From Marinobacterium halophilum (GTDB taxonomy: Bacteria > Pseudomonadota > Gammaproteobacteria > Pseudomonadales > Balneatricaceae): 64,000 nt of DNA. The stretch covers positions 62,001 through 126,000 of the forward strand of contig NZ_PYGI01000011.1 of NCBI RefSeq assembly GCF_003014615.1, written 5' to 3'. The translations under genes and the position numbers were made by a program. Positions 55,077-63,975 of this stretch are shown here, piece by piece. Positions within the stretch are counted from its first letter, which is position 1. The number at the start of each line of letters is the position of its first letter. The notes beneath the pieces are model-generated. The model had not been told where the DNA came from and did no database searches. It worked only from the letters and a program-made list of their open reading frames with translations.

Positions 55077-55739
55077 TCAGTCGGCCAGATCCAGGCCCAT
55101 CTGCCAGAAGCTCACTTCCATGCGGGTCGCGGTGCGGAAGCGTTTTTCCAGTGCGGCCAGGCGGGCGGGTGGCAGATCCTGTCCCAGGGTGTCCAGCAGT
55201 TCGCGCTCGGTGCGGGCGGCCTGCTGGTATTCGTCGCTCAGGTACATCTCGATCCAGGCGTTGTACGGGTTGCCTTCACGGCGGGTGTCGGGCTGTTCGG
55301 CCAGCCACTGGGCGATCTCGGCATAGCCGATGATGCAGGGGGACAGCGCCACGTGCAGGTCGAGCAGATCACCGGCGAAACCGGCATCCAGCACATAGCG
55401 GGTATAGGCCACGGTGGCCGAGGCTTCGGGCAGTGTCTGCAGCTGTGCTTCGCTGATGCCCCAGTCGCGGCAGTAGTCCACATGCAGGCCGATTTCGGTA
55501 TCGAGCATGGCGTTGAGGCCGGACTGGGCGTAGCGCATGCTGGCCAGGTCTTCGCTCTTGAATACGGCCAGGCCCCAGGCACGGCTGAACTGGATCAGGA
55601 ACAGGTAATCCTGCTGCAGATAATGCTGGAAGCTGGCTTCGGCCAGATCGCCACGACCCAGCTGGCGTACAAAGTCATGCTGGATATAGGCCTTCCAGTC
55701 ATCGCTGCACTGGGTTTTCAGATGGTCATACAATGACAT
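55077..55739 (-). CDS. tenA: Aminopyrimidine aminohydrolase TenA, Cys-type (thiaminase II)
   Basis: TenA of this class hydrolyses amino-HMP to HMP in salvage of degraded thiamin. The 220-residue helical protein has FSRAWGLAVFKSEDLASM, an acidic substrate-binding stretch (AMLDTEIGLHVDYC), and the active-site cysteine in ALSPCIIGYAEIAQWL near residue 135. EMYLSDEYQ and a final helical block follow. The start at 55739 has AGGAGG 7 bases upstream; the upstream in-frame part belongs to the overlap with the preceding gene (14 bases). It precedes thiC in the operon. Confidence 0.93.
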   Translation of the reverse strand: MSLYDHLKTQCSDDWKAYIQHDFVRQLGRGDLAEASFQHYLQQDYLFLIQFSRAWGLAVFKSEDLASMRYAQSGLNAMLDTEIGLHVDYCRDWGISEAQLQTLPEASATVAYTRYVLDAGFAGDLLDLHVALSPCIIGYAEIAQWLAEQPDTRREGNPYNAWIEMYLSDEYQQAARTERELLDTLGQDLPPARLAALEKRFRTATRMEVSFWQMGLDLAD

Positions 55740-56442
55740 GGGCAACCTCCTGCTCGGTAACGGATGTAGGGTCAAGGCTGGCGCTGAAAAACTGATGCTC
55801 CAGTACGGTCATGCAGCGGAACAGATCGGCCAGCCGTTCGAGGGTGGCCGGGTCGCGATCGGCAAAACTGTCGACCTGACCCCGCAGCCAGCCTACGAAT
55901 TGCTCGAATTCGGGCAATACATGCAGGTCGATCCACTCCTGCAGATAGAAGCGGCTGCCGCGCGGTTTGGCGGCCTGTTGCTGTGACCAGCTCAGATAGG
56001 ACCATTCGGCCACGCACAGGCAGATGATCGCTGCTTCGTAGCTATCTTCGGCGGCCTTCAGGGTACTGATGATGGCCTGGCTGACCGGGTGCAGTTCAGG
56101 GCTCAGGTAGTCGGTTTTGTTCAACCCAAGCGCCTCGAAAGAGCGCAGGAAGTAGGTGTTTTCGTCACTGGTCAGTGCTGCCAGAAAACCCGCCAGCACG
56201 GTTTTCGGCGGCATTGCTGGCGCATTGGCGATGGTGCGGGCGACCAGATTGACCAGGGTGTCGATGAAGGCGTAATCCTGGACCAGGTAACGGGCATAGA
56301 CGGCATCCGTCAGTTGGTCATCGCCGAGTGCTTCGGTGAACGGGTGGTTCACGGCCAGCGCCCAGTCATGTTCGACATAGCCGCGCAGTTGCTCGCTCAG
56401 GCGCTGCTGCGGATGCTGTTGACGGTAGTCGGCAAAATGCAT
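55726..56442 (-). CDS. TenA-family protein, E-type (lacks the usual active-site cysteine)
   Basis: This 238-residue TenA/PqqC-fold protein is divergent from its neighbour. At the position of the SPC cysteine loop it reads AAIICLCVAEWSYLSW, typical of the TenA_E class. TenA_E enzymes studied in plants deformylate formylamino-HMP and can also hydrolyse amino-HMP. It starts 15 bases after thiY and overlaps the C-type tenA. Together the two could convert imported formylamino-HMP to HMP in two steps. Which step each does is inference. Confidence 0.85.
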   Translation of the reverse strand: MHFADYRQQHPQQRLSEQLRGYVEHDWALAVNHPFTEALGDDQLTDAVYARYLVQDYAFIDTLVNLVARTIANAPAMPPKTVLAGFLAALTSDENTYFLRSFEALGLNKTDYLSPELHPVSQAIISTLKAAEDSYEAAIICLCVAEWSYLSWSQQQAAKPRGSRFYLQEWIDLHVLPEFEQFVGWLRGQVDSFADRDPATLERLADLFRCMTVLEHQFFSASLDPTSVTEQEVAHVIV

Positions 56443-56457
56443 GATGACTCCTTGGCC

Positions 56458-57390
56458 TCAGGGTACGATGGCATAGTCGGCGACCGGCGGGTTACTGCTG
56501 GTCAGCCCCTGTGCCTGCATGAACGCACCGAGGCGCTGGTAGCGGGCTGCATCCAGTGCCGCGGGGCGCAGTGCAAAACGGCTCAGGGTGTCGGCCCAGG
56601 CGCGGCGATTGAGTTCGGTATTCAGCTCGTCCGGCTTGTAGCTGACGAAAGCCTGCCAGGCGGCATCCGGGTGGTTGACGATATATTGGGTCGCCTTTTC
56701 GATGGCACTGATGATGCGGGCATGGCGGTTGTCGCCACGATCCTTGTTGTTGATGACCAGTACCAGTTCGTCGTAAGCCGGTACGCCTTCTTCTTCTATA
56801 TAGAAGGCTCGGCCCGGATGGCCTTCAAGTTCCATCTGGTTGAGTTCGAAGTTGCGATAGGCACCGATCACGGCATCGACCTGTCCGGTGATCAGTGACG
56901 GCGACAGTGACCAGTTGACGTTGACCATCTCGATGTCGTCCAGCGTCAGCCCATGCTGGGCGAGCATGGCACGCATCAGTGCTTCCTCATACCCACCGAC
57001 GGAATACCCCACTTTTTTGCCCTTGAGATCGGCCAGCGTTTTTACCGGGCCGTCGGCCAGCACAACCAGCGAGTTCAGCGGTGTGGCTACCAGCGTACCG
57101 ACACGGGTCAGCGGCAGCGCCTGGTCCACCATCACATGCAGCTGCGGCTGATAGGTGATCGCCATGTCAGCCTTGCCTGCGGCCACCAGCTTTGGCGGCA
57201 TCGACGGGTCAGCCGGTTCCACCAGATTGACCTCCAGCCCCTGCTCGGTGAAGTAGCCTTTCTGTTGGGCGACAATCAGCGCGCCATGGTCGGGGTTGAT
57301 GAACCAGTCGAGCAGCAGCTCGACCTTGTCGGCAGCCATTACCTGAACTGAGAGCAGGCAGCCGCACAGCAGTGCAGTCAGTCGTTTCAT
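56458..57390 (-). CDS. thiY: Thiamin pyrimidine precursor-binding protein ThiY
   Basis: ThiY is the periplasmic receptor of the ThiXYZ importer; in Bacillus it binds formylamino-HMP. The 310-residue product has a signal peptide (residues 1-19, ending VMA). The NMT1/THI5-like fold includes VELLLDWFINPDHGALIVAQ, ADMAITYQPQLHVM, and the glycine-rich loop GYSVGGYEEALM. It ends VADYAIVP. The stop of thiX overlaps its start by 4 bases. Confidence 0.93.
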   Translation of the reverse strand: MKRLTALLCGCLLSVQVMAADKVELLLDWFINPDHGALIVAQQKGYFTEQGLEVNLVEPADPSMPPKLVAAGKADMAITYQPQLHVMVDQALPLTRVGTLVATPLNSLVVLADGPVKTLADLKGKKVGYSVGGYEEALMRAMLAQHGLTLDDIEMVNVNWSLSPSLITGQVDAVIGAYRNFELNQMELEGHPGRAFYIEEEGVPAYDELVLVINNKDRGDNRHARIISAIEKATQYIVNHPDAAWQAFVSYKPDELNTELNRRAWADTLSRFALRPAALDAARYQRLGAFMQAQGLTSSNPPVADYAIVP

Positions 57391-58160
57391 TGGGAATCAC
57401 CTCGGGTTGTCGATGACGTTGACTCCTGCAGCCAGGGCGTCAGGCGTCGAGCGATCAGGTTGACGGAAAAGTAGAGTGCCAGTGCCATCACGGCGAGCAC
57501 CATCAGAGCGGCAAACATCAGGTCCACCTGCATGCGGGCGTTGGCATTCAGCATCAGATAGCCCAGCCCGGTGGAGGAGCCGACCCATTCGCCAACAACG
57601 GCACCGATGGGAGCAACTGATGCCGCTACGCGCAGGCCTGAACCGAATGCGGGCAGGGCGGCAGGCAGGCGAATCTGCAGCAGCTGGGCACGGCGGTTGG
57701 CACCGAGTGTGCGCGCCAGTTGCAGATAGCCGGTGGGTGTCTGACGCAGGCCGTCGAAACAGGCAGCCGTCACCGGGAAATAGATGATCAGGGTGGCCAT
57801 GGCTACTTTGGACGCCATGCCGTAGCCGAGCCACAGCATCAACACCGGTGCGAGCGCAAACACCGGAATCGCCTGACTGACCACCAGTACCGGCATCAGC
57901 CAGCGGCGCAGGCCGCCCCAGGTGACCAGCGACAGCGCACTGATCAATCCAAGGAGCGTGCCCAGCAGCAGTCCGAGCAGAATTTCGGCCAGGGTAATAC
58001 CGGCATGTTTCATCAGCAGCGGAAACTGGGCGATCAGGGTTTCAAGCACCCTTAGCGGCCCCGGCAGGATGAAATGAGGCGCGTCGGTCAGCCAGACAAT
58101 CAGCTGCCATAGCAGCATCAGCCCCAGCGTGATGATAACGGGACGCAGCCAGCGCATCAT
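57387..58160 (-). CDS. thiX: Thiamin precursor ABC transporter permease ThiX
   Basis: The 257-residue inner-membrane protein has about six hydrophobic segments and the permease EAA-type loop (LARTLGANRRAQLLQIRLPA followed by ALPAFGSGLRVAAS). It is related to SsuC/TauC permeases. It overlaps thiZ and thiY by 4 bases each, so receptor, permease and ATPase are translated as a unit. Confidence 0.93.
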   Translation of the reverse strand: MMRWLRPVIITLGLMLLWQLIVWLTDAPHFILPGPLRVLETLIAQFPLLMKHAGITLAEILLGLLLGTLLGLISALSLVTWGGLRRWLMPVLVVSQAIPVFALAPVLMLWLGYGMASKVAMATLIIYFPVTAACFDGLRQTPTGYLQLARTLGANRRAQLLQIRLPAALPAFGSGLRVAASVAPIGAVVGEWVGSSTGLGYLMLNANARMQVDLMFAALMVLAVMALALYFSVNLIARRLTPWLQESTSSTTRGDSQ

Positions 58161-58894
58161 GTGACTGTCTCCGCCAGCAGTGTGAGCAGCTGTGCCTGTT
58201 GTTGCAGCACCTGTGGGTCACTGACCGGGCGTGGTGTTGCTCCGGCAGGCAACAGCGGTGCAGACAGGCTTGCCGGTGAGCCTTGCAGGACCAGAATGCG
58301 GTTGGACAGGCGCAGGGCTTCGAGTGGGTCGTGGGTAATCATCAGCACGGTGCGATCGGCCAGCAATTCGGCGGCCAGATCCTGCAGCTTCAACCGGTTG
58401 ATCGCATCCAGCGCCGAGAAGGGCTCGTCCATGCACACCAATGGCTTGTCCTGAAACAGAGTGCGGGCCAGTGCCACGCGCTGGCGCTGGCCACCGGACA
58501 GCTGCGCCGGCAGGGCATCAGCGCGCTCGCCCAGACCCACCTGCTGCAACAGATACAGCGCCAGCTCTCGCTGCTCGGTTGAGGCGCTGCGGCTCTGCGT
58601 CAGACGGGCCGCGAGCAGGACATTGTCACGCAGCGACAGCCAGGGCAGCAGCAGATCCTGTTGTGCCATCCAGGCGACGCGCCCCTCCAGCGGCAGTCCG
58701 TCACTGCACTGAATTCGGCCACGGATATCCGCATCGTCGGCAATCCCGCACAGCAGTTGCAGTAGTGAGCTTTTGCCAACACCGGACTGGCCGAGAATGC
58801 TGGTCCATTGCCCGGCGGGCAGCGTCAGGTTCAGGTCGGTAAAGACGCAGTGTTGCTGCCAGTGCAGGCTGGCCTGTTCAATACGAATTTCCAC
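58157..58894 (-). CDS. thiZ: Thiamin precursor ABC transporter ATPase ThiZ
   Basis: The 245-residue ATPase has Walker A ILGQSGVGKSSLLQLLCG near residue 33 and the signature LSGGQRQRVALARTL near 130. Walker B is PLVCMDEPFSALDAINRLKL near 155, with the H-loop ITHDPLEALRLS. It powers ThiXY. It begins 3 bases after thiD. Confidence 0.94.
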   Translation of the reverse strand: MEIRIEQASLHWQQHCVFTDLNLTLPAGQWTSILGQSGVGKSSLLQLLCGIADDADIRGRIQCSDGLPLEGRVAWMAQQDLLLPWLSLRDNVLLAARLTQSRSASTEQRELALYLLQQVGLGERADALPAQLSGGQRQRVALARTLFQDKPLVCMDEPFSALDAINRLKLQDLAAELLADRTVLMITHDPLEALRLSNRILVLQGSPASLSAPLLPAGATPRPVSDPQVLQQQAQLLTLLAETVT

Positions 58895-58897
58895 CGC

Positions 58898-59716
58898 TTA
58901 CCACCAGGCGTGGAAGTGATGGGTCGGGCCGTGACCGGAGCCCACCTGTAGCCGGTCGGCGGCGGCAATGGCGGCGGTGATGTACGTCTTGGCCTGTTCC
59001 ACCGCGGTTTGCACGTCCAGTCCCTTGGCCAGCCCGGCGGCGATGGCCGATGACAGAGTACAACCGGTGCCGTGAGTGTTGGCGGTGGCAATGCGTTTGG
59101 CGGGCAGCCAATGAGCGGCTGTAGCCGTCAGCAGCAGGTCGGCGCTGTCATCGCTGGCGGAGTTGGCCAGATGGCCCCCTTTGACCAGTACCGCCTGTGG
59201 GCCAAGCGCCAGCAACTGCTGTGCCTGGTGTTGCATCTCGTCTGCTGATTCGGCTTCGTTGGCGGTGAGCAACACAGACGCTTCCGGCAGGTTGGGCGTG
59301 ATCAGTGTTGCTAATGGCAGCAGTTCTGCGCGCAGGGCCGCGACGGATTCGTCGGTCAGCAGCTTGTCGCCGCTTTTGGCGACCATTACCGGGTCAAGCA
59401 CGATATTGGTCAGTCCGCGTTCGCGCAGGATGGCAGCGACGGTGAAAATGGTCTCGGGACGGCTGAGCATGCCGATCTTGATGGCATCGACCTGAATGTC
59501 GTCCAGCACCGTGTTCAACTGGTCGGCAATAAAGGTGGCAGGAACGTCGTGAATGGCTCGGACTTCGCAGGTGTTCTGTGCGGTTAGTGCAGTGATCACC
59601 GAAGTGCCGTATACGCCGAGGGCGGAAAAGGCTTTCAGGTCGGCTTGGATACCGGCACCGCCGCCGCTGTCGGAACCGGCAATGGTAAGGGCAACGGGTG
59701 TGCGAATCTGTGTCAT
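58898..59716 (-). CDS. thiD: Hydroxymethylpyrimidine/phosphomethylpyrimidine kinase ThiD
   Basis: ThiD phosphorylates HMP to HMP-P and then HMP-PP. The 272-residue protein begins with [20 protein letters not shown] and has [27 protein letters not shown], the [11 protein letters not shown] segment, and the anion-hole motif [15 protein letters not shown] near 215. The ATG at 59716 has AGGAG 8 bases upstream; the longer in-frame ORF runs back through the riboswitch. It is the first gene under riboswitch control. No thiE, thiG or thiS is present, so this operon supplies only the pyrimidine half. Confidence 0.96.
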   Translation of the reverse strand: MTQIRTPVALTIAGSDSGGGAGIQADLKAFSALGVYGTSVITALTAQNTCEVRAIHDVPATFIADQLNTVLDDIQVDAIKIGMLSRPETIFTVAAILRERGLTNIVLDPVMVAKSGDKLLTDESVAALRAELLPLATLITPNLPEASVLLTANEAESADEMQHQAQQLLALGPQAVLVKGGHLANSASDDSADLLLTATAAHWLPAKRIATANTHGTGCTLSSAIAAGLAKGLDVQTAVEQAKTYITAAIAAADRLQVGSGHGPTHHFHAWW

Positions 59717-59750
59717 GCGGATGCTCCTGTACGGGAGAAAACCGCACCGG

Positions 59751-59766
59751 CCACGCACAGGCGTGG
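59751..59766 (-). promoter_or_regulatory. Possible expression-platform hairpin between the TPP riboswitch and thiD
   Basis: CCACGC and GCGTGG form a 6-base-pair stem with a four-base loop, just after the aptamer on the mRNA. Further on is a short TTTT run. It might be the switching element, by terminator or by sequestering the thiD ribosome site; the mechanism is not clear. Confidence 0.35.
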
Positions 59767-59787
59767 TGAGGCAGTGACGGTCATCTC

Positions 59788-59862
59788 GATTTCCTACGCC
59801 GGTATCAACCGGATCAGGTTCAGCGGGTTTCATCTCAGCCCATCAATGTGGGCACCCCGACC
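59788..59862 (-). promoter_or_regulatory. TPP riboswitch (THI element)
   Basis: On the minus strand the leader shows the conserved blocks in order: GGGGTGCCC, GGCTGAGAT, ACCCGCTGAACCTGATCCGG, then TGATACCGGCGTAGGAA. These match the THI-box aptamer core closely. It lies 71 bases upstream of thiD and should switch off the whole thiD-thiZXY-tenA-tenA-thiC operon when TPP is plentiful. Confidence 0.97.
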
Positions 59863-59966
59863 AAGAATCAGCGGCTAGTTTAGGCACTTGGCACGTAACT
59901 GTCTATGCTTTAACCAGATGACCGCAGGGGGCTGCAGGTCTGGACCGGCCCAGAGGAGAAATGCTG

Positions 59967-60158
59967 ATGAACCCGTTGGAAGTGGTGGAGTTACTCTGTC
60001 CCTGGTGCAGTGAGCCGATCAGTCTCACCGTGGATGTCACTGAACCGGAGCAGGAGTACAGCGAAGACTGCACTGTGTGCTGCAGTCCGATGACGGTACG
60101 GGTGGTCGTCGGTACTCAGGGGGCACCTGAGGTCAGTGTTGAGCGAGAGGGTGGCTAG
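59967..60158 (+). CDS. CPXCG-motif cysteine-rich protein
   Basis: The small acidic protein has two cysteine pairs, LLCPWCSEP (C-x2-C) and DCTVCCSPM, with the spacing of a zinc ribbon. This is the CPXCG-type family of unknown function in gammaproteobacteria. The ATG at 59967 (63 residues) is favoured, since AGGAG lies 8 bases upstream. An ATG at 59961 would put the ribosome site only two bases away. It diverges from the thiamin operon. Confidence 0.82.
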   Translation: MNPLEVVELLCPWCSEPISLTVDVTEPEQEYSEDCTVCCSPMTVRVVVGTQGAPEVSVEREGG

Positions 60159-60340
60159 CAAGTCATCTGCTCATATGAAGGCATGTGCCTGCTGGCCGTT
60201 GTTATCGGTGTAATCATATTAGATCACGTTGATATAGCCACATACTTAAGCGGGTCTTTACCTTGGTCTGCGCTGTGATAATCTGTGCTGAAGCAGCGAC
60301 AGATGTTGTTGCCACATAATAATACATTAGGGATGCCCCC

Positions 60341-61969
60341 ATGTTTCTGCAAAGCCTCAATGTCCGCGCCAAGCTCTGGCTGATCGTGTCTTTCGCTGCA
60401 TTAATGCTACTTATTCTGTCATCGATGTCCTTGTTGGACATGCGGGATTCGCTGAGAGCCGAGCGCCAGCAGCAGCTGCATGCACTGCTTGATGCATCGG
60501 AAGGGTTGCTCCGAACACAAAAAGCACGGGTGGACTCGGGCGAGTTGACGCTGGAGGAAGCTCAGGCGGTCGCGCGTCAGATGCTGGAAAGCATGCAGTA
60601 TGGTGAGGGTGACTACTTCTTTGTGCTGGACAAGCAGGCGACGATTTTGGCGCATGGCGGAGATCCGTCTCAGGTCGGACGTAATCTGATGTCGGTAACC
60701 AGCCCTGACGGCGCGCCGATTTTCAAGCAGATGGCGGCATTGATTGGCAGTGGTACCGATGTAGCCAAGTTTGATTATCTTTGGCCGCAAGCCGGCAACA
60801 GCCAGCCCCAGCCTAAAATCAGTTTGGCCAAACCGTTTGCCGAATGGGGATGGGTCGTCGGTACCGGGGTGTACGTCAGTGACTTGAACGCTGCCTTTAC
60901 CAATGATCTGATGCGTATCGGCGGGTTGTTTGCGGTGGTGATGGTGTTGTTGATCGCTTTGGCCATCCCGGTCGGTCGCAGCATTATCCGACCGCTTGAG
61001 CGGATCAACGAGGTGATGCAGCAGGTCGCTCAGGGTGATTTGCGGGTGCGCACCGAGTTGAACAGCAATGATGAACTGGGCAAGGTGGGGCGTCGTATCG
61101 ATGAGACGCTGGGGGTTTTTCAGGATCTGGTACACCAGATTGCGGCGTCTGCGACTCAGGTGTCGTCCAGCGCCGAGGGGCTGGCCCGTAGCGCCGAGGA
61201 AACCAGTACGGCGCTGGATGCGCAGGCACAGGAAGCCGAGCTGTTGTCGACGGCGATGAACGAAATGGCGGCCAGCGTACATGAAGTGGCCCGCAGTGCC
61301 GGTGAAACGGCTGATGCGATTGAAAGTGCGGACCGTGAGGCCGATGAAGGCAACCATGATGTTGATGATACCGTGCAGCGTATCCAGGCCCTGGCACATG
61401 AAGTCGAGCAGGCGGCCGCCGTTATTCAGGCCCTGGAAGGTGATACGGTCCAGATCGGTCAGGTGCTGAGTGAAATACAGGCCATCTCCGAACAGACTAA
61501 CCTGCTGGCGCTGAATGCGGCCATTGAAGCGGCACGGGCGGGTGATTCCGGGCGAGGCTTTGCCGTCGTCGCGGATGAGGTCCGACAGCTGGCGCAACGG
61601 ACGCAAGGGTCTACCGAGGAGATTCGGAGCATGAATGAGCGCCTGCGCACGGCAGCCCAGAAAGCCGTCGAGGTGATGGGGCGCTCACGTGAGCAGGCCG
61701 AAGGCAGTGTGACTACCGCCATGCATGCCGGCAAGGAATTGGAACGTATTGTCGAACAGATGGCCCATATCCGCGATATGGGGGTTCAGGTGGCGGCTGC
61801 GGCCGAGCAGCAAAGCCAGGTTTCGGAAGAGATGAATCACAACTTGCTGCGTATTACCCAAGCGTCGGAGAGTACCGTGGTGGCAGCCAATGCGGTCGCG
61901 GGTAGTGGCGAAGAGCTGCAACAGCTGGCGCGGAACCTGCAGGCTCAGATCAACCGTTTCAGTACCTGA
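60341..61969 (+). CDS. Methyl-accepting chemotaxis protein with sCache_2 sensor
   Basis: The 542-residue chemoreceptor has a first membrane helix (residues 12-34) and a periplasmic single-Cache domain at about 35-185 ([40 protein letters not shown]). A second helix (about 192-212), a HAMP domain and the signalling domain follow. The conserved tip is [20 protein letters not shown], followed by [15 protein letters not shown]. There is no C-terminal CheR-binding pentapeptide. sCache_2 sensors often bind small organic acids such as lactate or propionate; the ligand here is unknown. No other chemotaxis gene is nearby. Confidence 0.95.
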   Translation: MFLQSLNVRAKLWLIVSFAALMLLILSSMSLLDMRDSLRAERQQQLHALLDASEGLLRTQKARVDSGELTLEEAQAVARQMLESMQYGEGDYFFVLDKQATILAHGGDPSQVGRNLMSVTSPDGAPIFKQMAALIGSGTDVAKFDYLWPQAGNSQPQPKISLAKPFAEWGWVVGTGVYVSDLNAAFTNDLMRIGGLFAVVMVLLIALAIPVGRSIIRPLERINEVMQQVAQGDLRVRTELNSNDELGKVGRRIDETLGVFQDLVHQIAASATQVSSSAEGLARSAEETSTALDAQAQEAELLSTAMNEMAASVHEVARSAGETADAIESADREADEGNHDVDDTVQRIQALAHEVEQAAAVIQALEGDTVQIGQVLSEIQAISEQTNLLALNAAIEAARAGDSGRGFAVVADEVRQLAQRTQGSTEEIRSMNERLRTAAQKAVEVMGRSREQAEGSVTTAMHAGKELERIVEQMAHIRDMGVQVAAAAEQQSQVSEEMNHNLLRITQASESTVVAANAVAGSGEELQQLARNLQAQINRFST

Positions 61970-62040
61970 CTTTTACGGCGGCAGGCCGATATACTGCTAC
62001 CAACAGATGACTGAAACGGCGGAGTTCCATGAAAGGTTCG

Positions 62041-62682
62041 ATGAAGTATCGCATTATTCCCGTAACCCCCTTCCAGCAGAACTGTACCCTGCTGTGGTGT
62101 GAACAGACGTTGAAGGCGGCGGTTGTAGATCCCGGCGGCGACCTTGACCGCATCAAGGCGGCAGTCGCGGACGCAGGGGTACAGCTGGAAAAAATCCTGC
62201 TCACCCATGCCCATATTGATCATGCCGGTGGTACAGCGGCCCTGTCCCGAGAGCTGGGGCTAACGATTGAGGGGCCTGAGCGTGAGGATGAATTCTGGAT
62301 CGAAGGCCTGCCCAAGCAGAGCGAGATGTTCGGGTTCCCGAATGTTGAGATATTTACCCCGGACCGTTGGCTTGAGGACGGCAATACCGTGACCTTCGGA
62401 GAGGTGGTGCTGGAGGTTCTTCACTGTCCTGGCCATACGCCCGGACATGTAGTGTTCTATCACCGCCCGTCGGCATTGGCGCTGGTGGGTGATGTGCTAT
62501 TCCAGGGCTCTATTGGCCGTACTGATTTCCCGCGTGGCGACCATGCCACCCTGATTCGTTCCATTCGCGAGAAGTTGTTTCCGCTGGGTGACGAGATCGC
62601 ATTTATTCCGGGCCATGGCCCCATGTCCACGTTCGGTGAAGAGCGGCAGAGCAACCCTTTCGTGGCCGATCGTTTCGGCTGA
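62041..62682 (+). CDS. Metallo-beta-lactamase-fold hydrolase (YcbL/glyoxalase II-like)
   Basis: The 213-residue protein begins [14 protein letters not shown], like E. coli YcbL. It has the metal-binding motif [12 protein letters not shown] (H-x-H-x-D-H) near residue 55, then [14 protein letters not shown] near 130, [16 protein letters not shown] near 150, and IPGHGP near 190. YcbL-type enzymes show weak hydroxyacylglutathione hydrolase activity; the true substrate is uncertain. An ATG at 62029 (four residues longer) has GGAG 4 bases upstream and could be the start instead. Confidence 0.92.
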   Translation: MKYRIIPVTPFQQNCTLLWCEQTLKAAVVDPGGDLDRIKAAVADAGVQLEKILLTHAHIDHAGGTAALSRELGLTIEGPEREDEFWIEGLPKQSEMFGFPNVEIFTPDRWLEDGNTVTFGEVVLEVLHCPGHTPGHVVFYHRPSALALVGDVLFQGSIGRTDFPRGDHATLIRSIREKLFPLGDEIAFIPGHGPMSTFGEERQSNPFVADRFG

Positions 62683-62695
62683 TACTGGCCACCGT

Positions 62696-62733
62696 GCCGG
62701 GCATGCTGTGCCTTCACCGGCAGAGAGCCCGGC
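62696..62733. terminator. Possible terminator between the MBL-fold gene and pfkA
   Basis: GCCGGGC (62696-62702) and GCCCGGC (62727-62733) are perfect 7-base arms around a 24-base loop between two convergent genes. There is no strong T-run, so this is tentative. Confidence 0.3.
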
Positions 62734-62745
62734 AGCTTCTTCCGT

Positions 62746-63750
62746 TTATCGGTGCAGTAACAAGGCCAGCTCAAACAGGTTTGGGTCCAGCCCCTTGCGA
62801 TAGCGGATGACGCTGTCCAGTGGTATGTCGACAATGGCACCTTCGGCAACGCCGACCATGATGTCACTGTAGCCGGCCAGCAGATAGCTGACGGCCATGG
62901 CTCCCAAGCCGGATGCGAGCACTCGGTCGTGGCCGCTGGGCTGTCCGCCGCGCTGGATATGACCCAGAATGCAGACTCGTGGCTCCTCACCCTGTTGCTT
63001 GAGTTGTTGAGCCAGGCGATAGGTCAGCCCGGGCTCTCGCCCCTCGGCAACGACAATGATACCGCTCGAACCTTTTCCGGCCCGGCGACTGTCAGACAGT
63101 TGCTGCCCCAGTTGCTCAATGTGGACCTCATATTCCGGCACAATCACCATTTCTGCCCCGGCGGCAATACCCACATGAGTTGCCAGAAAACCGGAATTAC
63201 GGCCCATCACTTCGACCAGAAAGTGACGTTCATGCGATGAGGCCGTGTCACGGATCTTGTCGATGGCATCCAGGGCCGTATTGACGGCGGTATCAAAGCC
63301 GATGGTGTCTTCGGTGCCGAAAATATCGTTGTCGATTGTGCCGGGCAGGCCGATGACGGCGATATCACTTTCCTCTGCCAGACAGTGCGCGCCGGTCAAG
63401 GAGCCATCGCCACCGATGACAACCAATGCATCAATACCGTTCTGGACCAGTACCTTGATGGCCTGCTGGCGTACTTCGGCATCCCTGAAGGCGTCGCAAC
63501 GGTCACTTTTCAGAATGGTACCGCCGCGCTGCACGATATTGCGCACGGATGCCGAAGTCATCACGCGAAGATCGCCGGCGAGCAGGCCGCTGTAGCCTTT
63601 CTGAATACCGTAGACCTCAATGCCGCTATTGAGTGCGGCGCGCACTACGCCCCGTACGGCAGGATTCATCCCTGGCGAGTCGCCACCGCTGGTCAGTACG
63701 GCAATGGCGTTGAAGTCACGCAATGGCTCCAGGTCAGGCAAACTGTACAT
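62746..63750 (-). CDS. pfkA: 6-phosphofructokinase (ATP-type PfkA)
   Basis: PfkA phosphorylates fructose-6-phosphate in glycolysis. The 334-residue protein has the ATP loop AVLTSGGDSPGMNPAVRG. It carries VVIGGDGSLTGAH with GGDGS, the ATP-type signature (PPi-dependent enzymes have GGDDS). The catalytic loop is GLPGTIDNDIFGTEDTIGFDT, followed by EVMGRNSGFLA and GHIQRGGQPSGHDRVLAS. The ATG at 63750 has AAGGAG 7 bases before it; a seven-residue extension is possible. Typical Pseudomonas lack this enzyme. Confidence 0.95.
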   Translation of the reverse strand: MYSLPDLEPLRDFNAIAVLTSGGDSPGMNPAVRGVVRAALNSGIEVYGIQKGYSGLLAGDLRVMTSASVRNIVQRGGTILKSDRCDAFRDAEVRQQAIKVLVQNGIDALVVIGGDGSLTGAHCLAEESDIAVIGLPGTIDNDIFGTEDTIGFDTAVNTALDAIDKIRDTASSHERHFLVEVMGRNSGFLATHVGIAAGAEMVIVPEYEVHIEQLGQQLSDSRRAGKGSSGIIVVAEGREPGLTYRLAQQLKQQGEEPRVCILGHIQRGGQPSGHDRVLASGLGAMAVSYLLAGYSDIMVGVAEGAIVDIPLDSVIRYRKGLDPNLFELALLLHR

Positions 63751-63975
63751 ATCGGCTCCTTCCGTAATCACGGATTTGATATCACTATAGCGGAATTGAA
63801 AGCACGCCGTGAGTCCTTGTTACCCGTACATTGTGACCGGTCTATGTCACCGTTTTTACAGTAAAAATTCAGCAAACGGTTGAAGCAACGTCCACACTGG
63901 CTAATACTGAAAGTCTGAAGCTGGCCCGGCAATCTGGTCGCAGGGCCTTTCCGATACGAAACAGGAGAGTTCGAT

